DNA of 64,000 bases. Origin: Azohydromonas aeria (lineage in GTDB: Bacteria > Pseudomonadota > Gammaproteobacteria > Burkholderiales > Burkholderiaceae_C). The notes under the pieces are model-generated. The model was not told where the DNA came from and ran no database searches. It saw nothing but the letters and a program-made list of their open reading frames with translations. Within the stretch, counting starts at the first letter, position 1. Every line of letters begins with the position of its first letter. Where the stretch lies: contig NZ_VIDQ01000015.1 of the NCBI RefSeq assembly GCF_009760915.1, positions 43,569-107,568 on the forward strand, written 5' to 3'. Shown piece after piece: positions 19,964 to 28,623 of the stretch. Both the position numbers and the translations under genes were made by a program.

Positions 19964-20716
19964 ATGCCTTCACTCCAAGACCCGATCCGGCCCGGCACGA
20001 GCCCCGTGACGCCCGCGCAGCAGCGCCGCCGTGGCCTGGCGCTGGCGGCGGCCATCGTCGGCGGCTGGTTGACCTTGCATGTCTGGGGCGTGTTCTTCCA
20101 CGCGTGGAGCGGCATCGACTGGCTGCGCGCACCGCTGCTGGTGGCGCTGCAGGCCTGGCTGTCCACGGGGCTGTTCATCGTGGCGCACGACGCCATCCAC
20201 GGCTCGCTGGCACCGGGCCGGCCGCGGCTCAATGCCGCCATCGGGCAGCTGTGCGTGGGCCTGTACGCGGGCTTCCGCTTCACGCGGCTGGCGGCGTCGC
20301 ACCGGCTGCACCACGAGGCGCCGGGCACCGCCGACGACCCGGACTTCCACGCCCCGGCGCCGCGCGCCTTCGCCGCCTGGCTGCATGCCTTCTTCCGGCG
20401 CCATTTCGGGCTGGCCGAGTTCGCCCGCGTCACCGCGGTGCTGATCCTGTACCTGGCGCTGGGCGCGCAAGCCTTGAACCTGATCGTGTTCTGGGCGCTG
20501 CCGGCGCTGCTGTCCGCGCTGCAGCTCTTCACCGTGGGCACCTGGCTGCCGCACCGCCATGGCGACGACAGCTTTGCCGACCGGCACCGCACGCGCTCGC
20601 TGCGCTGGCCGTGGCTGCCGTCGCTGCTGGGCTGCTACCACTTCGGCTACCACCACGAGCACCACCTGTGGCCGCACGTGCCGTGGTGGCGGCTGCCGGC
20701 GGTGCGCCAGCGCTGA
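19964..20716 (+). CDS. crtW: Beta-carotene ketolase
   Basis: Encodes 250 residues from ATG 19964 (in-frame ATGs at 19934 and 19943 are alternatives). It is a membrane fatty-acid-hydroxylase-fold protein with the diiron histidine clusters typical of CrtW: HDAIHGSLAPG, HRLHHEAPGTADDPDFH, and FGYHHEHHLWPHVPWWRLP. PGTxDDPDFH separates CrtW from ordinary desaturases. The enzyme adds 4-keto groups to beta-ionone rings, giving canthaxanthin or, with CrtZ, astaxanthin. Several hydrophobic segments are present. It lies 6-9 kb from the crtXYIB/crtE genes with an ABC exporter pair between it and crtZ. Confidence 0.93.
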   Translation: MPSLQDPIRPGTSPVTPAQQRRRGLALAAAIVGGWLTLHVWGVFFHAWSGIDWLRAPLLVALQAWLSTGLFIVAHDAIHGSLAPGRPRLNAAIGQLCVGLYAGFRFTRLAASHRLHHEAPGTADDPDFHAPAPRAFAAWLHAFFRRHFGLAEFARVTAVLILYLALGAQALNLIVFWALPALLSALQLFTVGTWLPHRHGDDSFADRHRTRSLRWPWLPSLLGCYHFGYHHEHHLWPHVPWWRLPAVRQR

Positions 20717-20798
20717 ATCTGCCGGTGGCAAGGAGCTGGGCTCGCCAGTGAGTTGACATAACCATCATTGATCCGGCCATCAACTCAACCAGGCCGGC

Positions 20799-22007
20799 TC
20801 ACACGTGCGCCAGCGCCTCCACGATCGGCTGGCGCATCGCGCGCCGCGCCACCCAGGCCGAGGCCAGCGCGGAGAGGATCGCCACCGACAGCACCGTGAT
20901 CAGCACGGGCGGCGTGTCCAGGTCGATCTGCAGCGGGTAGCCCACGCTGTGCCCGGGCGGCGGCGGCATCTGCACGGGAAACACGCGCAGCAGCGTCGAG
21001 ATCGTGACCGCCGCCGCCGCGCCCAGCAGCGCGCCCAGGGCGCCCAGCATCAGCCCTTCCAGCGCCAGCGCGCCGATCAGCTGCCCGGGCAGCGTGCCCA
21101 GGGCGCGCAGCGTGCCGATCTCGCGCGTGCGCTCGATCACCGCCGACACCATCGAGTTGGCCACCACCACCACGACGATCACGCCGATCACTGCGCCCAT
21201 CAGGCCGAAGATGCGGTGGTAGAGCGCGCGCACGCTGTCGTAGAAGCCGGCCTGCGCTTCCCAGGTGCGCAGCATCAGCGCCGGGAATCGTTCCGACAGC
21301 CGCGCCTGTGCCGGTGCCACGTCGTCCATGCCGGCCAGGAACACCGACAGCACCGACACGCGCGGCGTGCGCAGCAGCGCCTGCGCGGTGCCGAGGTCGG
21401 TGTAGAGCAGCCGCCGGTCCAGGTCGGGCACACCGGTGCTGATCACGCCGGCCACCTTGACCGGCGCCGATTCCAGCGCGCCGCGCGTGCCGGTGGCCAG
21501 CAGGGTCAGCTCGCGCCCCGGCTCGGCCTTGAGCGTGCGCGCCAGCTCCTTGCCCACCAGCACCCAGCCGGCTGTGCCGCCTTCGGGCATGCCGCCCTGG
21601 ACGAAATTCAGGAACGGCCCCTTGGCCTGCAGCTCGGCCGCGGCGTCGATGCCCACGGCCGTCATGCCCACCGACTTTTCGCCATTGCCCAGCAGCCCGC
21701 TGAACTCCACGCGCGGCAGCACGTGGCGCACGGCGGGGTCGGCACGCAGCTGCGCCTGCAGCGCGGCGGCATCGTCGAGGCCGTGCTGCAGCGGCACGGC
21801 CTCGTCGGCGTCGAAGTGCCGCGGCGTGCCGACGAGCAGGTGCCCGCTGTCGCGCACGGCGCTGTTCTCCAGCGCGGCGTAGGTGTAGAGCGCGAAGCCC
21901 CCGGCCAGCAGCAGCGCGGCCGTGCCCAGCGCGGCGATGAAGGCCGCCACCAGCGAGCGCCGCCGGTTGCGCAGCAGGTTGCGTGCGGCGAAGCGCAGCC
22001 ACCTCAT
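20799..22007 (-). CDS. ABC transporter permease, FtsX/MacB type
   Basis: Encodes 402 residues. There is one transmembrane segment near the N-terminus (RSLVAAFIAALGTAALLLAG), a periplasmic MacB_PCD-like domain of about 210 residues, and three C-terminal membrane segments (VIGVIVVVVVANSMVSAVIE, then GLMLGALGALLGAAAAV, then VLITVLSVAILSALASAW). The FtsX signature RTREIGTLRALGT couples to the ATPase. ATG 22007 overlaps the ATPase stop by 4 nt. Type VII ABC systems of this kind move lipoproteins, peptides or drugs across the envelope by mechanotransmission. The position inside the carotenoid locus is notable, but cargo is unknown. Confidence 0.9.
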   Translation of the reverse strand: MRWLRFAARNLLRNRRRSLVAAFIAALGTAALLLAGGFALYTYAALENSAVRDSGHLLVGTPRHFDADEAVPLQHGLDDAAALQAQLRADPAVRHVLPRVEFSGLLGNGEKSVGMTAVGIDAAAELQAKGPFLNFVQGGMPEGGTAGWVLVGKELARTLKAEPGRELTLLATGTRGALESAPVKVAGVISTGVPDLDRRLLYTDLGTAQALLRTPRVSVLSVFLAGMDDVAPAQARLSERFPALMLRTWEAQAGFYDSVRALYHRIFGLMGAVIGVIVVVVVANSMVSAVIERTREIGTLRALGTLPGQLIGALALEGLMLGALGALLGAAAAVTISTLLRVFPVQMPPPPGHSVGYPLQIDLDTPPVLITVLSVAILSALASAWVARRAMRQPIVEALAHV

Positions 22008-22741
22008 GCCGGGCTCCGCGCCACGGCCACCGGGCCGGCACTCGAAGCGGCGGCGTGCGGCGGGTCCTCGATGCGCCCGTCGCGCAGGTGCACGATGCGG
22101 TCGCAGCGCGCGGACAGGCGCTCGTCGTGGGTGGCGAAGACGAAAGTGACGCCCTCGCCGTGGCAGCGCTCGCGCATCAGCTCCAGCACGGCCTCGGCGG
22201 TGTGCGAGTCGAGGCTGGCCGTGGGCTCGTCGGCCACCACCAGCGCCGGGCGCTTCACGAGGGCGCGCGCGATGGCCACGCGCTGGCGCTGCCCGCCCGA
22301 GAGCTCGTCCGGGCGCTGGCGGGCCTGGGTGCGCAGGCCCACGCGCTCCAGTGCCTGGGCCGCGCGGCGGCGGCACTCGGCGTCAGGCAGCCCGGCCAGG
22401 AACAGCGGCAGCTCGACGTTCTCCTGGGCCGTCATCACCGGCACCAGGTTGAAGTGCTGGAACACGAAGCCGATGGCGTCGCGGCGCAACAGCGTGCGGC
22501 GGCGCTCGTCGAGGCGGTGCACCGGCTCGCCGCGCAGCACGATGGCGCCGGCATCGGGACGATCGATGAGCCCGCAAAGATTCAGCAGCGTGCTCTTGCC
22601 GCTGCCCGACGGGCCGGTCAGCGCCAGCATCTCGCCGGCGCGCACGTCCAAGTCCACGCCCTGCAGCGCCGGCACCACGTGGCGGCCCAGGCGGTAGCTC
22701 CTGCGCACCCCGCGCAAACTCATCACCAGCGAAGCGGTCAC
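22004..22741 (-). CDS. ABC transporter ATP-binding protein, LolD/MacB type
   Basis: Encodes 245 residues. Walker A is GPSGSGKST, the Q-loop lies in FVFQHFNLVP, the ABC signature is LSGGQRQRVAIARAL, Walker B is ALVVADEPTASLD, and the switch histidine is in FATHDE. It is the partner of the downstream FtsX-type permease (4-nt overlap). It is divergent from crtZ across 81 bp, so the two promoters probably share that gap. Confidence 0.94.
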   Translation of the reverse strand: MTASLVMSLRGVRRSYRLGRHVVPALQGVDLDVRAGEMLALTGPSGSGKSTLLNLCGLIDRPDAGAIVLRGEPVHRLDERRRTLLRRDAIGFVFQHFNLVPVMTAQENVELPLFLAGLPDAECRRRAAQALERVGLRTQARQRPDELSGGQRQRVAIARALVKRPALVVADEPTASLDSHTAEAVLELMRERCHGEGVTFVFATHDERLSARCDRIVHLRDGRIEDPPHAAASSAGPVAVARSPA

Positions 22742-22822
22742 GGCATCGACTCCCTTGTCGCGCTAATCTGAGGACTTCCGGGCAAGCGCCCTGCCCTCCA
22801 TCTTCGCCTCCCCCGCACGCCG

Positions 22823-23311
22823 ATGCTCACCAACGCCGCCATCGTCCTGCTCACCGTCGCCGCCATGGAAGCCCTGGCGTGGCTCACGCACAAGTACTTC
22901 ATGCACGGCATCGGCTGGGGCTGGCATGCCTCGCACCACGCGCCGCGCCAGGGTGCCTTCGAGAAGAACGACCTGTATGGCCTGTTCGCCGCCGCGGCCG
23001 CCATGGTGCTGATCTGGCTGGGCCTCAACGGCCACCCGCCGCTGCAGTGGATCGGCATCGGCATGACGGTCTACGGCGCGCTGTATTTCGTGGCCCACGA
23101 CGGCCTGGTGCACCAGCGCTGGCCGCTGCGCATCACGCCGCGCAGCGGCTACCTCAAGCGGCTGTACCAGGCGCACCGGCTGCACCATGCCGTGAGCAGC
23201 CGCGAGGGGGCGGTTTCCTTCGGCTTCCTGTGGGCGCCCTCGCCGCAGCGGCTGCGGGCTCAGCTGCAGGCGCTGCGGCAGGTGCGTGGAGGAGGGGCGG
23301 ACCTCAAGTAG
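22823..23311 (+). CDS. crtZ: Beta-carotene hydroxylase
   Basis: Encodes 162 residues, the CrtZ length. The histidine clusters match the family in order: HKYFMHG, GWHASHHAPRQGAFEKNDLYG, HDGLVHQRWP, and HRLHHAVSSREGAVSFGFLW. Two to four hydrophobic segments place it in the inner membrane. The enzyme hydroxylates C-3 of each beta-ionone ring, giving zeaxanthin, or astaxanthin together with CrtW. It is transcribed toward crtB; the convergent gap is filled with a repeat family. Confidence 0.95.
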   Translation: MLTNAAIVLLTVAAMEALAWLTHKYFMHGIGWGWHASHHAPRQGAFEKNDLYGLFAAAAAMVLIWLGLNGHPPLQWIGIGMTVYGALYFVAHDGLVHQRWPLRITPRSGYLKRLYQAHRLHHAVSSREGAVSFGFLWAPSPQRLRAQLQALRQVRGGGADLK

Positions 23312-23331
23312 ACGCCGGAACGGCTTCTCTC

Positions 23332-23363
23332 CCGTTCGCCCTGGGGTATCGAAGGGTGAACGG
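23332..23363. repeat. REP-like palindrome, unit A (GTATCGAAGGG family)
   Basis: An 11-bp imperfect inverted repeat (CCGTTCGCCCT with AGGGTGAACGG, one mismatch) flanks GGGGTATCGA. It shares the core GTATCGAAGGG with units at 23504 and 52375-52460. Confidence 0.75.
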
Positions 23364-23403
23364 CCCGCACCGTGTGCGGGCATCCGGGCCGGTCAGGTGC
23401 GGC

Positions 23404-23443
23404 CTTCGATGCGCGTAGCGCACCCTGTGCTGAGGTATCGAAG
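23404..23443. repeat. REP-like palindrome, unit B
   Basis: CTTCGAT at 23404-23410 pairs with ATCGAAG at 23437-23443. The core TGAGGTATCGAAG and the inner GCGCACCCTGT are shared with unit C. Confidence 0.75.
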
Positions 23444-23503
23444 CATCAGTCCGACCGGTCAACGGGCTTAAAACTCTCAGCTCGCGTACCAGCCTGACGG
23501 CTT

Positions 23504-23564
23504 CACCCTTCGATGCGCCGCAGGCGCACCCTGTCCTGAGGTATCGAAGGGTCAGGGCGAACGG
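23504..23564. repeat. REP-like palindrome, unit C
   Basis: A perfect 10-bp stem, ACCCTTCGAT (23505-23514) with ATCGAAGGGT (23543-23552), is followed by CAGGGCGAACGG. The tail GGGCGAACGG is also found at 52451-52460, and unit A starts with its near-complement. Confidence 0.8.
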
Positions 23565-23638
23565 GGTGGTGTTCGAGCACCAAGAGCGATGCGTGTCAGC
23601 CCGAAAGGGTCTCCCGGCGCGCGAGGCGATCAAAACCC

Positions 23639-24640
23639 TCACCCCCGATCCGGCCGCTGCCACAGTCCCGGCGCGCGCGGCGCTTCGGGCAGCGCGCGCG
23701 CGGCCAGCGCCAGCGCCATGCCGCGCGCCACGTGCCAGGCCTTCTCGGCGCCGCTGGTGCGTGCGCGCGCATCCCAGGCGTGCTCGCCGCGGCGGTACAC
23801 CTTGCGCCCGATCTCGCGGTACACGCCCCGGGCCGTGGCCACCGACCAGGCCGAGCGCACCGGCAGCGCCGCCAGGCCCTGGCGCGCCGAGGCGTAGTAA
23901 GGGTCGGCCGAGGCCACCAGCCGCGCCGCCACCCGCGCCAGCGCGGCGCGGTGCCGCGGCTCGGCCACGGCCTCGGGCTCGATGCCCTCGGTGCGCAGCC
24001 ACTGCAGCGGCACGTAGATGCGGCCGATGGCCGCGTCCTCGACGATGTCGCGCGCGATGTTGGTGAGCTGGAAGGCCAGCCCCAGGTCGCAGGCGCGGTC
24101 CAGCACGGCCGCGTCGCGCGCGCCCATGACGCGCGCCATCATCAGCCCCACCACGCCGGCCACGCGGTAGCAGTAGAGCAGCGTGTCGGCCAGCGTCTCG
24201 TAGCGCACGCCCTCGACATCCATGGCGAAGCCGCGCAGGTGCTCCAGCGGCAGCCAGACCGGGATCTCGTGGCGCTGCACCACCTCGGCCAGCCCGTCGA
24301 AGACGACGTTGCCGCAAGGCCGCCCGTCGCAGGCGCGCTGCGTGAGCGCCTCCAGCTCGGCCAGGCGCTGCAGCCCGGCGTCGCGCCGGCCCTGGAGCTG
24401 GCCGTGGCCGAGCTGCTGGCCGTCGATCACGTCGTCGCAGTGCCGGCACCAGGCGTAGAGCTTCACGGTGCTGTGCCGCGTGGCCTCGTCGAACAGCTTC
24501 GCCGCCGCCGCGAAGCTGCTGGAGCCGGCCTGGATGACCTGCCCGCCGTGGCGCGCGGCGTCGTCCGGAGCGGCGCTGCGGGCGCGTTTCAGCGCGGCGG
24601 CGCGCATGGCGGCGGCGGTGGCATCGCGGATCGTGCTCAT
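23639..24640 (-). CDS. crtB: Phytoene synthase
   Basis: Encodes 333 residues. Trans-isoprenyl diphosphate synthase (head-to-head) motifs are present: YAWCRHCDDVIDG, the first aspartate-rich site, and LGLAFQLTNIARDIVEDAAIGRIYVP, the second. The SFAAAAKLF and VGLMMARVMG stretches are typical of CrtB. The enzyme condenses two GGPP into phytoene, the committed carotenoid step. ATG 24640 overlaps the crtI stop by 4 nt, so it is translationally coupled as the last gene of crtX-Y-I-B. Confidence 0.95.
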   Translation of the reverse strand: MSTIRDATAAAMRAAALKRARSAAPDDAARHGGQVIQAGSSSFAAAAKLFDEATRHSTVKLYAWCRHCDDVIDGQQLGHGQLQGRRDAGLQRLAELEALTQRACDGRPCGNVVFDGLAEVVQRHEIPVWLPLEHLRGFAMDVEGVRYETLADTLLYCYRVAGVVGLMMARVMGARDAAVLDRACDLGLAFQLTNIARDIVEDAAIGRIYVPLQWLRTEGIEPEAVAEPRHRAALARVAARLVASADPYYASARQGLAALPVRSAWSVATARGVYREIGRKVYRRGEHAWDARARTSGAEKAWHVARGMALALAARALPEAPRAPGLWQRPDRG

Positions 24641-26151
24641 GAAATGTCCTCCAGCATCAGCCGGGCCGTGGCCTTGGCCGACCCCACCACGCCCGGCACC
24701 CCGGCACCGGGGTGCGTGCCCGCACCGGCGATGTAGAGGTTGGGAATGACGGCGTCGCGGTTGTGCGGCCGGAACCATGCGCTCTGCGTCAGCACCGGCT
24801 CCAGCGAAAACGCCGAGCCCAGGTGCGCGCCCAGCTCGTCGCGGAAATCCGCCGGCGTGAACATCCGGCAGGTGACGAGGTCGGCGCGCAGCCCCGGGAT
24901 GTAGCGCGCTTCCAGGTACTCCAGGATGCGGTCGCGCAGGCGCGGCCCCTCCACGCTCCAGTCCACCGGCGCGTGGCCCAGGTGCGGCACCGGGGCCAGC
25001 ACGTAGTGGCTGCCGCAGCCCGGCGGCGCCAGCGACGGGTCGGTGACGCAGGGCGAGTGCAGGTACAGCGAGAAGTCTTCCGGCAAGGGCCCGGCGAAGA
25101 TCTGGTCGATCAGCGCCCGGTAGCGCTGCCCGAAGCACACCATGTGGTGCCGCAATTCCGGGTGGAAGCGCTTGAGCCCGAAGTGGATGACGAACAGCGA
25201 CATGCTGAAGCGCTTGCCCTTGAGCGCGCGCGCCTGCGCCGCGCCGCGCGGCTCGTGGCCGAGCAGCCGCTCGTAGGTGTGGACCACGTCGGCGTTGGAG
25301 GCGACGCGGTCGGCGGGCAGCCGCTCGCCGCCGCGCAGCGTCACGCCGCAGGCGCGGCCGTCGCGCAGCTCGATGCGCTCCACCGGCGCGTTCAGCCGCA
25401 GCGTGCCGCCCAGGTCCTGGAACAGCCGCACCAGCGCCCGCACCAGCGCGCCCGTGCCGCCGCGCGGGAACCACACGCCCCACTGCCGCTCCAGCGCGTG
25501 GATCAATGCGTAGATCGACGAGGTGGCGAAGGGGTTGCCGCCCACCAGCAGCGAGTGGAAGGAGAAGGCCTGGCGCAGCTGCTCGTCCTGGATGAAGCGC
25601 GCCACCATCGAGTACACGCTGCGCCAGGCCTGCAACTTCGCCAGCTGCGGCCCGGCCGCGGCCATGCTCCTGAAGGACAGGAACGGCACCGTGCCGAGCT
25701 TGAGGTAGCCCTCCTCGAACACCGCGCGCGAGTAGCGCAGGAAGCGCTGGTAGCCCTCGACGTCGGCCGGGCAGCGGGCGCGGATCTGCGCGTCCAGCCG
25801 CGCCTGGTCGTTGTCGTAGTCGAAGGTCGAGCCGTCCTCCCAGCACAGCCGGTAGAACGGCGACACGGGCAGCAGCTCGACGTAGTCCTTCATTCGCCGG
25901 CCGCTGAGCGCGAACAGCTCTTCGAGCGCCGACGGGTCGGTGATGACGGTCGGCCCGGCGTCGAAGGTGAAACCTTCGTCCTCGTAGACATAGGCACGGC
26001 CGCCGGGCTTGTCGCGGGCTTCGACCAGCGTGGTGGCCACGCCGGCGGACTGCAGCCGCACGGCCAGCGCCAGCCCGCCGAAGCCCGCACCGATGACGAC
26101 GGCGCGGCGCTCGGCCGCGCCGGGAGACGTGTCTTTCAGCACGGCATTCAC
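24637..26151 (-). CDS. crtI: Phytoene desaturase (lycopene-forming)
   Basis: Encodes 504 residues from GTG 26151. The N-terminal Rossmann FAD motif is VVIGAGFGGLALAVRLQSAG with the downstream VEARDKPGGRAYVY, and the C-terminal bacterial-type desaturase signature is NLYIAGAGTHPGAGVPGVVG. The enzyme desaturates phytoene in several steps, normally to lycopene in CrtE/B/I/Y clusters. The start is set by the 4-nt GTGA overlap with the crtY stop; no in-frame ATG is nearby. It overlaps crtB by 4 nt. Confidence 0.96.
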   Translation of the reverse strand: MNAVLKDTSPGAAERRAVVIGAGFGGLALAVRLQSAGVATTLVEARDKPGGRAYVYEDEGFTFDAGPTVITDPSALEELFALSGRRMKDYVELLPVSPFYRLCWEDGSTFDYDNDQARLDAQIRARCPADVEGYQRFLRYSRAVFEEGYLKLGTVPFLSFRSMAAAGPQLAKLQAWRSVYSMVARFIQDEQLRQAFSFHSLLVGGNPFATSSIYALIHALERQWGVWFPRGGTGALVRALVRLFQDLGGTLRLNAPVERIELRDGRACGVTLRGGERLPADRVASNADVVHTYERLLGHEPRGAAQARALKGKRFSMSLFVIHFGLKRFHPELRHHMVCFGQRYRALIDQIFAGPLPEDFSLYLHSPCVTDPSLAPPGCGSHYVLAPVPHLGHAPVDWSVEGPRLRDRILEYLEARYIPGLRADLVTCRMFTPADFRDELGAHLGSAFSLEPVLTQSAWFRPHNRDAVIPNLYIAGAGTHPGAGVPGVVGSAKATARLMLEDIS

Positions 26152-27344
26152 TGGCGCACCTCCGCGCGCGAGGACGGCCGGTCCAGTGCCGCGCGCAGCG
26201 CCGCGCCCAGCGGCACCGGCGGCTTGCCGCTGACGATGCGCAGCTTGTCCAGGGCGCCGAGCTGCGCGGCGTAGAAGCGGGCGATGAGGGGTTCGGGCAG
26301 TCCGTAGAAGCGTTGCATGACCTTCCAGCGCAGTTGAGGCGGGGCAGAGCGGAACAGCATGCGGTTGAGCAGGCGAAAGAATCCGTGCGCCCGCCAACGT
26401 TGCAGCGCATGGGCGCGCAGGCTTTCGAACAGCGCCGGCGCCGACAGTTCAACCCGCGCCGCGATCAATTCCGCCACCGTCGCCGCCTCGGGCAGCGAGT
26501 AGCCCGTGGTGGGATGGAACAGCCCCGCCGCCAGCCCCGAGCAGGGCACGCCGCGGGCCTCGCGCCAGAAGGCCTCCGGGTCGCCCGACAGCACGATCGG
26601 CAGCACGCCCTGCTCCTCGCGCACCACGCCCTCCAGGCGCCAGCCGCGCGCGGCCGCGTACTGCGCGATGCGCCGGCGCAGCGCGGGCGCGTCGAGCGCG
26701 GCGCCGTCGGCGTAGTAGGTGTCCTCGACCAGCACCGTGTCGGCCGTGAAGGGCAGCAGGTAGACGAAGCGGTAGCCGTCGTGCTGCGCCACGCTGGCGT
26801 CCATCAGCACCGGCGCCTCCAGCCCGTGCGGCGCGGCCAGCTTCAGCTCCTGGCCCAGGAACTTCTGGTGCCCCAGCACCAGGTGCGGGCTGCGGCGCGC
26901 GCCGCGGCCGTCGATGACGGCGCGCGCGCGCAGCACCGTGCCGTCAGCCAGGGTCACCTGCGTGGGCCCGAGCGCGGCCACCGCCACGCCGCGGCGCGCC
27001 CGCTCGCCGAGCAGCGCGGCGATCCGGGCGTGAAAGCGCTCCGAGGTGACGCTGGCATAGCCGCCGCCCAGGTGCCGGCGCCGCTGCGGGAACACCACCT
27101 CATGCCCGGCCCAGCGGTGCGCCACCAGCGGCGCGATCCAGGCCTGCTGCGCCGCCGTCAGGTCGGTGGCGTGGAAGGACCAGGTGTGGTTGCCGCCCAG
27201 CGTCGGCCCGGCTTCGAGCAGCAGCAGCCGCACGTCCGGGCGCTGCAGGGCCAGGCGCCAAGCGATCAGCCCGTTGGCCAGGCCGCCGCCGACGAGGATC
27301 AGGTCCGCGTCCAGCGGTGCGGAAGAGGCGTGGTCAGCCGGCAA
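26148..27344 (-). CDS. crtY: Lycopene beta-cyclase
   Basis: Encodes 398 residues. DLILVGGGLANGLIAWRLA is the CrtY FAD-binding N-terminus, followed by the LGGNHTWSFH signature and a C-terminal SLPEAATVAELIA. The enzyme cyclises both ends of lycopene to beta-carotene. The only usable start is TTG 27344, inside the last codons of crtX (11-nt overlap), because there is no ATG or GTG before the Rossmann strand. A weak start codon here suggests expression by re-initiation after crtX. Confidence 0.93.
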   Translation of the reverse strand: MPADHASSAPLDADLILVGGGLANGLIAWRLALQRPDVRLLLLEAGPTLGGNHTWSFHATDLTAAQQAWIAPLVAHRWAGHEVVFPQRRRHLGGGYASVTSERFHARIAALLGERARRGVAVAALGPTQVTLADGTVLRARAVIDGRGARRSPHLVLGHQKFLGQELKLAAPHGLEAPVLMDASVAQHDGYRFVYLLPFTADTVLVEDTYYADGAALDAPALRRRIAQYAAARGWRLEGVVREEQGVLPIVLSGDPEAFWREARGVPCSGLAAGLFHPTTGYSLPEAATVAELIAARVELSAPALFESLRAHALQRWRAHGFFRLLNRMLFRSAPPQLRWKVMQRFYGLPEPLIARFYAAQLGALDKLRIVSGKPPVPLGAALRAALDRPSSRAEVRQ

Positions 27345-28623
27345 GGCGTGCCTCCGGCGCCGCGGCGCGCAAATTGAACGTGCCTTCGATCAGGTCCGCC
27401 GCGCGCGGTGCGCCGCCGGCCGCGGCCACCTCGGCGCCCGCGCGCGCGGCGTGACGGCGGAAGCTGCCGTCGCTCAGCAGCCGCCGCAGCCGGCGCCGGA
27501 TCGCGCCGGCCGTGGCCAGCCGCGGCGACAGGCTCAGCCCCGCGCCGGCGCGCACCAGCCGCGCCGCCGAGCCGGGATGGTCGAAGGCGATGGGCAGCGC
27601 CAGCATCGGCGTGCCGGCCACCAGCGCGTCCAGCACGGTGTTGAGCCCGCCGTGCGAGACCACCGCGTCGGCGCGCTTCAGGGCGGCGCGCTGCGGCGCG
27701 AAGTCGGTGACCCAGGTCGCGCCGGCGCGTGCCACGGCCTCGACCTGCGCCGCGTCCAGGCCGCCGCAGTGCGCCAGCAGCAGTTGCGCGTCCAGCGCGC
27801 GACAGGCTGCGGCGATGCGCCGGAACAGCGCCAGGCGATTGCCCTGCATCGTGCCCAGCGAGGCGAACACGAACGCCTTGCCGTCGCGCACCGGCAGCGC
27901 CAGCGGCGGCTCGGCCGCGGGCGGCGCGCGCAGCGGGCCGACGGCATGGAAATGCGCCGGCAACTGCGTGCGCGGGAAGTCGAAGCCGGGCGTGGTCTGG
28001 CTGATCTGCAGCTGCGGCGACAGGCATTCCCACAGTCCCTGGCGCGGCGGCAGCCCCAGCCCCAGCGCCGCAGCCTGCACGGCGCGCGCGTGCGGCGCCA
28101 TGAACCAGTCATGGATGCGGGCGCTGGCCAGGTTGCGCTGCAGCGCGCGCTCGCTGTCCTCGTAGGCCCAGGGCATCACCGGCAGCGGCACCAGCGGCTC
28201 GCGGTTCACCGGCAGCGCGCAGGCCACCGACACGCAGGGCAGCCGCAGCGCCTCGGCCAGCAGGCCGCCGGCGGCTTCCATCTGGTCGGCGATGACGACG
28301 TCGGCGCCGGCTTGCCGCAAGGCTTGCCGGCCCGCCGCGCACAGCCGCGTGGTGGCCTCGGCCATGTCCTCGATGACGTGGCGCAGGCCCCACGGGCTGC
28401 CCGGGCGCGCCGCGCGCGCCGCCACCTCGGACAGTGGGCGGCTCCAGTCGGTGACGGCGCCCACCGGCGCGAAGCCGATGCGCGAGTCGCGGATCAGCGC
28501 GCGCACTTCCGGCCGCGCCAGCCACGTGACGCGGTGGCCCCGGCGCAGCAGCTCGCCCAGCAGCGCCTCCAGCGTGCGCACGTGGCTGAGGAAGGGCGGC
28601 GCGATGACGGCGAAGTGGCTCAC
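27334..28623 (-). CDS. crtX: Zeaxanthin glucosyltransferase
   Basis: Encodes 429 residues from GTG 28623. The N-terminus MSHFAVIAPPFLSHVRTLEAL is the CrtX form of the UGT fold, and the nucleotide-sugar site is recognisable in VVSHGGLNTVLDALVAGTPML with PIAFDHPGSAARL. CrtX glucosylates the 3-hydroxyl of zeaxanthin or related xanthophylls. It leads the crtX-Y-I-B operon and is divergent from crtE. The gap of 254 bp should hold both promoters. Confidence 0.92.
   Translation of the reverse strand: MSHFAVIAPPFLSHVRTLEALLGELLRRGHRVTWLARPEVRALIRDSRIGFAPVGAVTDWSRPLSEVAARAARPGSPWGLRHVIEDMAEATTRLCAAGRQALRQAGADVVIADQMEAAGGLLAEALRLPCVSVACALPVNREPLVPLPVMPWAYEDSERALQRNLASARIHDWFMAPHARAVQAAALGLGLPPRQGLWECLSPQLQISQTTPGFDFPRTQLPAHFHAVGPLRAPPAAEPPLALPVRDGKAFVFASLGTMQGNRLALFRRIAAACRALDAQLLLAHCGGLDAAQVEAVARAGATWVTDFAPQRAALKRADAVVSHGGLNTVLDALVAGTPMLALPIAFDHPGSAARLVRAGAGLSLSPRLATAGAIRRRLRRLLSDGSFRRHAARAGAEVAAAGGAPRAADLIEGTFNLRAAAPEARLAG

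Larger units (their letters stand above)
23312..23638. other. Intergenic region, 327 bp, between crtZ and crtB
   Basis: No gene is seen. The gap holds three related palindromic repeat units (listed separately) and a perfect 7-bp hairpin with a 3-nt loop at 23364-23380. Being between convergent genes, the hairpins may also serve as transcript ends. Confidence 0.7.

Noticed and set aside
20749..20787. TGAGTTGA/TCAACTCA inverted repeat between crtW and the ABC permease
   Set aside because: The 8-bp arms are separated by 23 bases with no T-run; too weak to call as terminator or operator.
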